Positions 61,301 through 64,000 of a stretch of 64,000 nt of DNA are shown here, one piece after another. Numbering within the stretch: the first letter of the stretch is position 1; each line of letters begins with the position of its first letter. The position numbers and the translations under genes are program-made. The notes beneath the pieces are model-generated. The model searched no databases, was not told the DNA's origin, and was given only the letters and a program-made list of their open reading frames with translations. This stretch comes from Pseudomonadota bacterium (GTDB lineage: Bacteria > Myxococcota_A > UBA796 > SXON01): positions 93,429-157,428 of the forward strand of contig JAUXQH010000017.1 of assembly GCA_030685065.1 (NCBI GenBank), in the 5' to 3' direction.

Positions 61301-62041
61301 TTCGGCTCCGACCTGCACTGCGGGATCTTCGATCCCACGCTGTTCGGAAACGTCGCGCCCAACTTCGGGTGGGGTCCGGCGTGTCCGAACTCCCAGAGCG
61401 CGATCCCGAACAACTTCGAGAGCCCGCTCAACGGCAGCACCCCCTTCGAGAATCGGGTGGGGCGCAACGGCGCCTTCAAGGCGCCTCAGCTGCGAAACAT
61501 CGCGCTCACGGGGCCGTACTTCCACACCGGCAGCTACCTCACGCTGCGCCAGGTCGTGGACTTCTACCTGCGCGGCGGCGATTTTCCTGTCACCAACGAC
61601 GACGACCGTGATCCCAACATGGTGGACGCGTCGGTCCAGGCCTTCGGGTTCGGCACCACCATCGGTTTGCCCGCGCAGTTCGCGGATGGCATCCCCGACA
61701 CGCTGTCCCAATACGGCGTGATGCCGGACACCACGGCGGCGACGCCCGAGTACGCGACCAAGGAGGACGCGACCGAGTCACTGGTGAAATTCCTGCTCGC
61801 GCTCACGGATGGCCGGGTGGATCAGGAGCAGGCGCCGTTCGACCGGCCGGAGCTCTTCGTGCCCGTCGACGGGCGCGCGGGCGTCAACGCGGGCGGCCGC
61901 GCCGCGCTCCTCGCCGACCCCATGTTCCTGCACGTCGAGGCCGTCGGCAGTGAGGGGCACCCGGAGCCGCTCGAGGGCTTCCTCGGCATCTCGAACACGC
62001 CGATCCCCGGAGACGGGAACGACCACTTCGACCGCTTCTAA
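58397..62041 (+). CDS. Large dihaem cytochrome c peroxidase/MauG-like protein
   Basis: 1214 residues from TTG 58397, which gives the signal SSHRPRAWGPYLVIGSVL followed by ALALSVPVLA; the GTG at 58316 would add 27 residues. Two haem c sites: CGTCH at 270-274 and CMLCH at 731-735. Family motifs: KALFWDMQVGSDGVQ near the first haem, NTPTMHSAAFNFDNFWDGRA, and near the end KAPQLRNIALTGPYFHTGSY and VVDFYLRGGDF. Members reduce peroxide or modify other proteins in the periplasm. At about three times the usual size, with long insertions between and before the haem domains, it is an atypical member. A strong terminator follows at 62056. Confidence 0.88.
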   Translation: MSSHRPRAWGPYLVIGSVLALALSVPVLAQEGGTILNPTVPRELPVEIETELAPAGSLKQAPLWKETVQLLEDPYSAPVRRPSFLPPGCSYAVGASLPCDDTLMPELNVYPLDYAPLTGQTLRLRTSDGEISWDQPGPLFDPDEVVDVDANNTPLELRTIIGELFIDDDDNLVVSNPDDDPRIPPDGTIVAIPAVVDGVLFAFDEETGELEEVVELETPISEVDFFRGATDNQGIPAALQSFAKGRPAAEVLGKALFWDMQVGSDGVQACGTCHFSAGVDNRTRNQLNPDHLGGDLALDFNGPNEEIEAADFPFHGLADPDIPGEDLVNPGNVTRDSNDVMSSMGVRFTLFVDIPPPGTGAFAPAFNGVRALRPDLGSASPDPIPAFVDPGTNVNLRRVEPRNTPTMHSAAFNFDNFWDGRARFHFNGGSVFGPSDPAFHLFVDPGTPGPGGGPLQGTTNGLVRPELLEEDPDVAAQPVRIKFSSLASQAVGPPLSDFEMSFSGRSWAKIGKKMLQGGARSANSVTPLANQLVATTDSVMGPWSNQGGTNCVTLGRPTAVNRPGLCVSYVELITLAYPHRYWHNSGQHFNIVADATDPFDGVRLQVAPGASNPTNRQQVNQMEANFAFFFGMAVQAYEQLLIPDDTPFDRFMDANPLAANGVGQPGEQGTLPPDRIPELVGPITLVDGFGEDELFGFDIFSGANLTAALDVGSARNPEGVGSNPFLRTGRCMLCHLGPEQTDHTSNVNHGLLISDTEFELPPPGEPEPTGPFRTISGLMLEEEVEEPAQDGVEVENRNMALVDDPGTPWHEGQVGEPNGIAFGDNGIYNVGLRPTAEDGGRGEDDPFGWPLSLSALAMMNLAGPDFEPCDDAGDTPCAMPNFDPSFGLGGGLFEETGGGLPYPGTTLTLQSINPGLAMAPLQPLMPDYMAPWLNNMPAGELHPEVDELAFAPNTLTPDTPFAEYGEILFGSDLHCGIFDPTLFGNVAPNFGWGPACPNSQSAIPNNFESPLNGSTPFENRVGRNGAFKAPQLRNIALTGPYFHTGSYLTLRQVVDFYLRGGDFPVTNDDDRDPNMVDASVQAFGFGTTIGLPAQFADGIPDTLSQYGVMPDTTAATPEYATKEDATESLVKFLLALTDGRVDQEQAPFDRPELFVPVDGRAGVNAGGRAALLADPMFLHVEAVGSEGHPEPLEGFLGISNTPIPGDGNDHFDRF

Positions 62042-62055
62042 GCGCGTACGTTGAC

Positions 62056-62095
62056 GCCGCCCCCTTCCCGCTCGGGAGGGGGCGGCTTTCCTTTC
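62056..62095 (+). terminator. Rho-independent terminator
   Basis: Stem GCCGCCCCCT(T)CCCG pairs with CGGGAGGGGGCGGC with one bulged T and a three-base loop, followed by TTTCCTTTCTCTT. It begins 15 bases after the peroxidase stop codon. Confidence 0.85.
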
Positions 62096-62126
62096 TCTTG
62101 TTCTCCTCCTTCCCCCCGGTGAGCAG

Positions 62127-62612
62127 ATGACACGATTGCCCCTCCTTCTCCTCGCGCTCCTGGCGACCCTGGCGCATGCGGCCCCTTCGGCCGACCCCGT
62201 GCCCGGCCGCGAGGCCTCAACCCTCGGAGCCGGCAAGGGAGGCTCCTCCAAGCTCGGCGCGCTCGTGGTGTCTTTCAAGGTAGACCCGCGGCTGACGCAG
62301 AGCCTCTACATGGGCGACAGGTGGGTCTCGCCAGACCGATTCTCCCTCTCCGGAGGGAAGGACAGTGCCACCATCGAGGCGCGGGTGGAGGGACGCGATG
62401 CCCGCGGCATCGGGCGGCCGGTCACCGCGACGTGGACCACGGCGGACCCGACGCTCCTCACGGTTTCGCCCACGGAGGGTGACGCGGTCACCCTGACGGT
62501 GCACGGCCCCGGCAAGAGCACCGTCCGGGTCGACGGCGGGGGCATTACCCAAGTGCTCTCGGTGGACGCGACTCTTCGGGGAGAGGTGCTCGTGGTGGAG
62601 ATCCGCCGGTAG
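62127..62612 (+). CDS. Small secreted protein with Ig-like (BIG2-type) domain
   Basis: A 161-residue protein with signal MTRLPLLLLALLATLAHA. After a Gly/Ser linker (TLGAGKGGSSKLG) comes one beta-sandwich of about 110 residues: LVVSFKVDPRLTQSLYMGDR, RPVTATWTTADPTLLTVSPT, DAVTLTVHGPGKSTVRVDGG and a final VLVVEIRR. The order matches bacterial Ig-like domains of group 2, which usually mediate binding. It has its own upstream region after the terminator at 62056-62095, so it is likely transcribed independently of the peroxidase gene. Role unknown. Confidence 0.8.
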   Translation: MTRLPLLLLALLATLAHAAPSADPVPGREASTLGAGKGGSSKLGALVVSFKVDPRLTQSLYMGDRWVSPDRFSLSGGKDSATIEARVEGRDARGIGRPVTATWTTADPTLLTVSPTEGDAVTLTVHGPGKSTVRVDGGGITQVLSVDATLRGEVLVVEIRR

Positions 62613-62628
62613 CAGTGACGAGCATGTC

Positions 62629-62669
62629 CCGGGAGGGCGGGGTGTCGCAGCGTCCCCCCGCCCTCCCGG
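62629..62669. terminator. Bidirectional hairpin between convergent genes
   Basis: A 14-bp perfect stem, CCGGGAGGGCGGGG (62629-62642) with CCCCGCCCTCCCGG (62656-62669), starts 16 bases after the stop at 62612. There is no T-tract, but stem length and position suggest a transcript end. Confidence 0.6.
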
Positions 62670-62689
62670 TGCTGCTCCGCCCTGAACGC

Positions 62690-62749
62690 CTCGTCCGTCA
62701 AGCTCTCGAGGAACCAATGGGGAACCGATGATACGAGAGGACGGACGAG
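62690..62749. repeat. Large bulged stem-loop
   Basis: Outer stem CTCGTCCGTC/GACGGACGAG (62690-62699 and 62740-62749) continues into an inner stem CTCTCG/CGAGAG (62703-62708 and 62734-62739) after a one-sided AAG bulge. The 25-base loop contains a GGAACC direct repeat. It lies 50 bases beyond the stop of the minus-strand FG-GAP gene and may be its transcript end. Confidence 0.6.
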
Positions 62750-62798
62750 CTCGATAGCTTGTGCCACATTTCGCGAGCTCTGCCGGGCAAATAGGACT

Positions 62799-64000
62799 CT
62801 ACTGCCCCAGCCAGATCCATACGGCGCCGCGGTTGCTCACGTAAGTGGCGTCGCTCGCGTAGTCGTGGAGCATGCCGCCCATGGCGATCTCGTCCTTCCC
62901 GTCGCCGTCGCTGTCCGGCACCGCCGCGACGGCGTAGCCGAGGTAGTCGCCGGCGTTGGTGCCGATCCAGCGCGCGCCGTCGGTCGTGAGGTCCACCGTG
63001 CCGCTGATGGGGCCGTAGGCCACGTACACGGCGCCCGCGTTGGCGCCGCCGGTGTTGTCGTCGTAGGAGCTTACGAGCACGTCGATGGTGCCGTCGCCGT
63101 CGAAGTCGCCGGCGTCGAGCGCCTCCATGCCGATCGTGTCCATGCCCATGTTCCCCACGACCTTTCCGTCGGCGTACGTCTCGATCGCGCCGGAGCCGGG
63201 GGTGGTCACGACGTAGATGGTGCCTTCGCCGTAGCCGGTGGGGCTCGCGTAGGGCGCGGACACGACGAGGTCGTCGTAGCCGTCGCCGTCGCTGTCACCG
63301 GGCAGGACCGCCCGGTTGCCGACCATGTCGCTCTCGTACGTGCCCGTCATCTTGAGGTCGGCGGAGGCGAGGCCGAGCGAGCCCGACACGGGCCCGTACA
63401 CCACGTAGGCCGCGCCGATGTCGATGGTGGCGGAGTCGAGGTAGGGGGCGCCGACGACGAGGTCGTCTACACCGTCGCCGTCGATGTCGCCGCCGCCGGC
63501 GAGGCTCGTACCGGCGTACTGGTTGATGGCCTCGCCGGTGATCGTGGCGCTGGAGGACGTGGCCAGCGCCGAGTACAGGTAGACGGCGCCGCGCGCGCTC
63601 AGGTAGTCCTCGTCGGCGCAGAACCAGTCGCCGCCCGCGGTGGCGTCGAAGCTCCCGCCACGCGCGGCGTTGGTGCAGCTCGGGAAGTAGCCGTCCTCGC
63701 CGCTCAGGTAGGAGAAGCTCCCCGAGTCGCCGCCCTCGTACAGGAGCCACTCGTCGCCCACGTCGAAGTAGGCGAGCAGCTCGTCGTCGCCGTCCCCGTC
63801 GAGGTCGCCGAGGTTGCGGACCTGCTGACCGAAGGTCTGGCTGCCCGCGAACGTCGAGGCGCCGTAGAGGAAGTCGTCGTAGGTCGTCGGGGCCTGGATC
63901 CCGGCGGTGAAGGGACCGTAATAGCCGACGACCGTGCCTTCGTAACCGTACGTCGGGAACCGCGAGGAGCCCACCACGAGGTCGCCGACGCCGTCACCGT
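62799..64000 (-). CDS. FG-GAP repeat protein, 5' end outside window
   Basis: The frame is open to the right edge; the first ATG lies inside an FG-GAP repeat, since the residues before it read DGVGDLVVGSS, so the true start is beyond 64000. The visible 400 residues comprise about six FG-GAP/integrin-alpha-like repeats (LGDLDGDGDDELLAYFD, GGDIDGDGVDDLVVGAPYLD, PGDSDGDGYDDLVVSAPYAS, AGDFDGDGTIDVLVSSYDD, VPDSDGDGKDEIAMGG) and end GAVWIWLGQ, at the end of a repeat without a sorting signal. The domain is expected to form a calcium-binding beta propeller on the cell surface. The N-terminal part, possibly MopE-like as in the gene at 52017, cannot be seen. Confidence 0.88.
   Translation of the reverse strand, partial: GDGVGDLVVGSSRFPTYGYEGTVVGYYGPFTAGIQAPTTYDDFLYGASTFAGSQTFGQQVRNLGDLDGDGDDELLAYFDVGDEWLLYEGGDSGSFSYLSGEDGYFPSCTNAARGGSFDATAGGDWFCADEDYLSARGAVYLYSALATSSSATITGEAINQYAGTSLAGGGDIDGDGVDDLVVGAPYLDSATIDIGAAYVVYGPVSGSLGLASADLKMTGTYESDMVGNRAVLPGDSDGDGYDDLVVSAPYASPTGYGEGTIYVVTTPGSGAIETYADGKVVGNMGMDTIGMEALDAGDFDGDGTIDVLVSSYDDNTGGANAGAVYVAYGPISGTVDLTTDGARWIGTNAGDYLGYAVAAVPDSDGDGKDEIAMGGMLHDYASDATYVSNRGAVWIWLGQ

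Overview
The window is very GC-rich (around 70% by eye), densely coded and almost free of intergenic DNA. It looks like the chromosome of a deltaproteobacterial lineage, most likely Myxococcota or a close relative. The grounds are: three C-terminal sorting signals of MYXO-CTERM type (Cys, hydrophobic helix, Arg cluster); a large share of lipoproteins with Asp/Thr linkers; and very large calcium-binding-type surface proteins built from thrombospondin type 3 (TSP3), MopE-like and FG-GAP repeats. I saw no rRNA, tRNA, CRISPR array, transposase or phage gene.

Layout. 1-7807: secreted and lipoprotein genes (LamG-like, lamin-tail/CotH, a sulfatase-TPR protein, an ASH-type protein). 7840-12269: central metabolism on the minus strand (acs, pckG, and trmK overlapping the end of pckG). 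12375-17466: a serine hydrolase, an MFS permease and the copper ATPase copA. 17487-21340: a minus-strand operon of three lipoproteins led by a TSP3-von Willebrand A protein. 21490-30203: an envelope locus with a TonB-like protein, then OmpA-like barrel, TSP3/C-term-anchored protein (fused to a MopE lipoprotein), small membrane protein, second OmpA-like barrel and second TSP3 protein, coupled by 4-bp ATGA/TTGA overlaps. 30651-36385: a giant lamin-tail/CotH lipoprotein and a membrane protein. 36572-41423: a coupled plus-strand operon starting with an ArsR-rhodanese regulator, followed by MFS, rhodanese, a drug/metabolite-type permease with a His-rich tail, a HupE-like protein and a small secreted protein; this looks like a sulfur- or metal-responsive transport system. 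42689-45677: a multihaem cytochrome and an FAD monooxygenase with a small partner. 45965-56054: two convergent giant MopE/FG-GAP proteins with opposite domain order. 56368-64000: a lipoprotein, a very large dihaem peroxidase-like protein, a small secreted Ig-like protein and a partial FG-GAP protein.

Two window-wide patterns stand out. Several genes carry a TAnnnT-like -10 box exactly six bases before the start codon, implying leaderless mRNAs. Many exported proteins have signal peptides of only 7-16 residues without a basic n-region, and in some cases in-frame stop codons rule out a longer start. The best candidate for an undescribed system is the duplicated OmpA/TSP3 cassette at 22499-30203, with its conserved N-terminal domain, its in-frame junction of a sorting signal with a lipobox, and its altered OmpA peptidoglycan-binding site.
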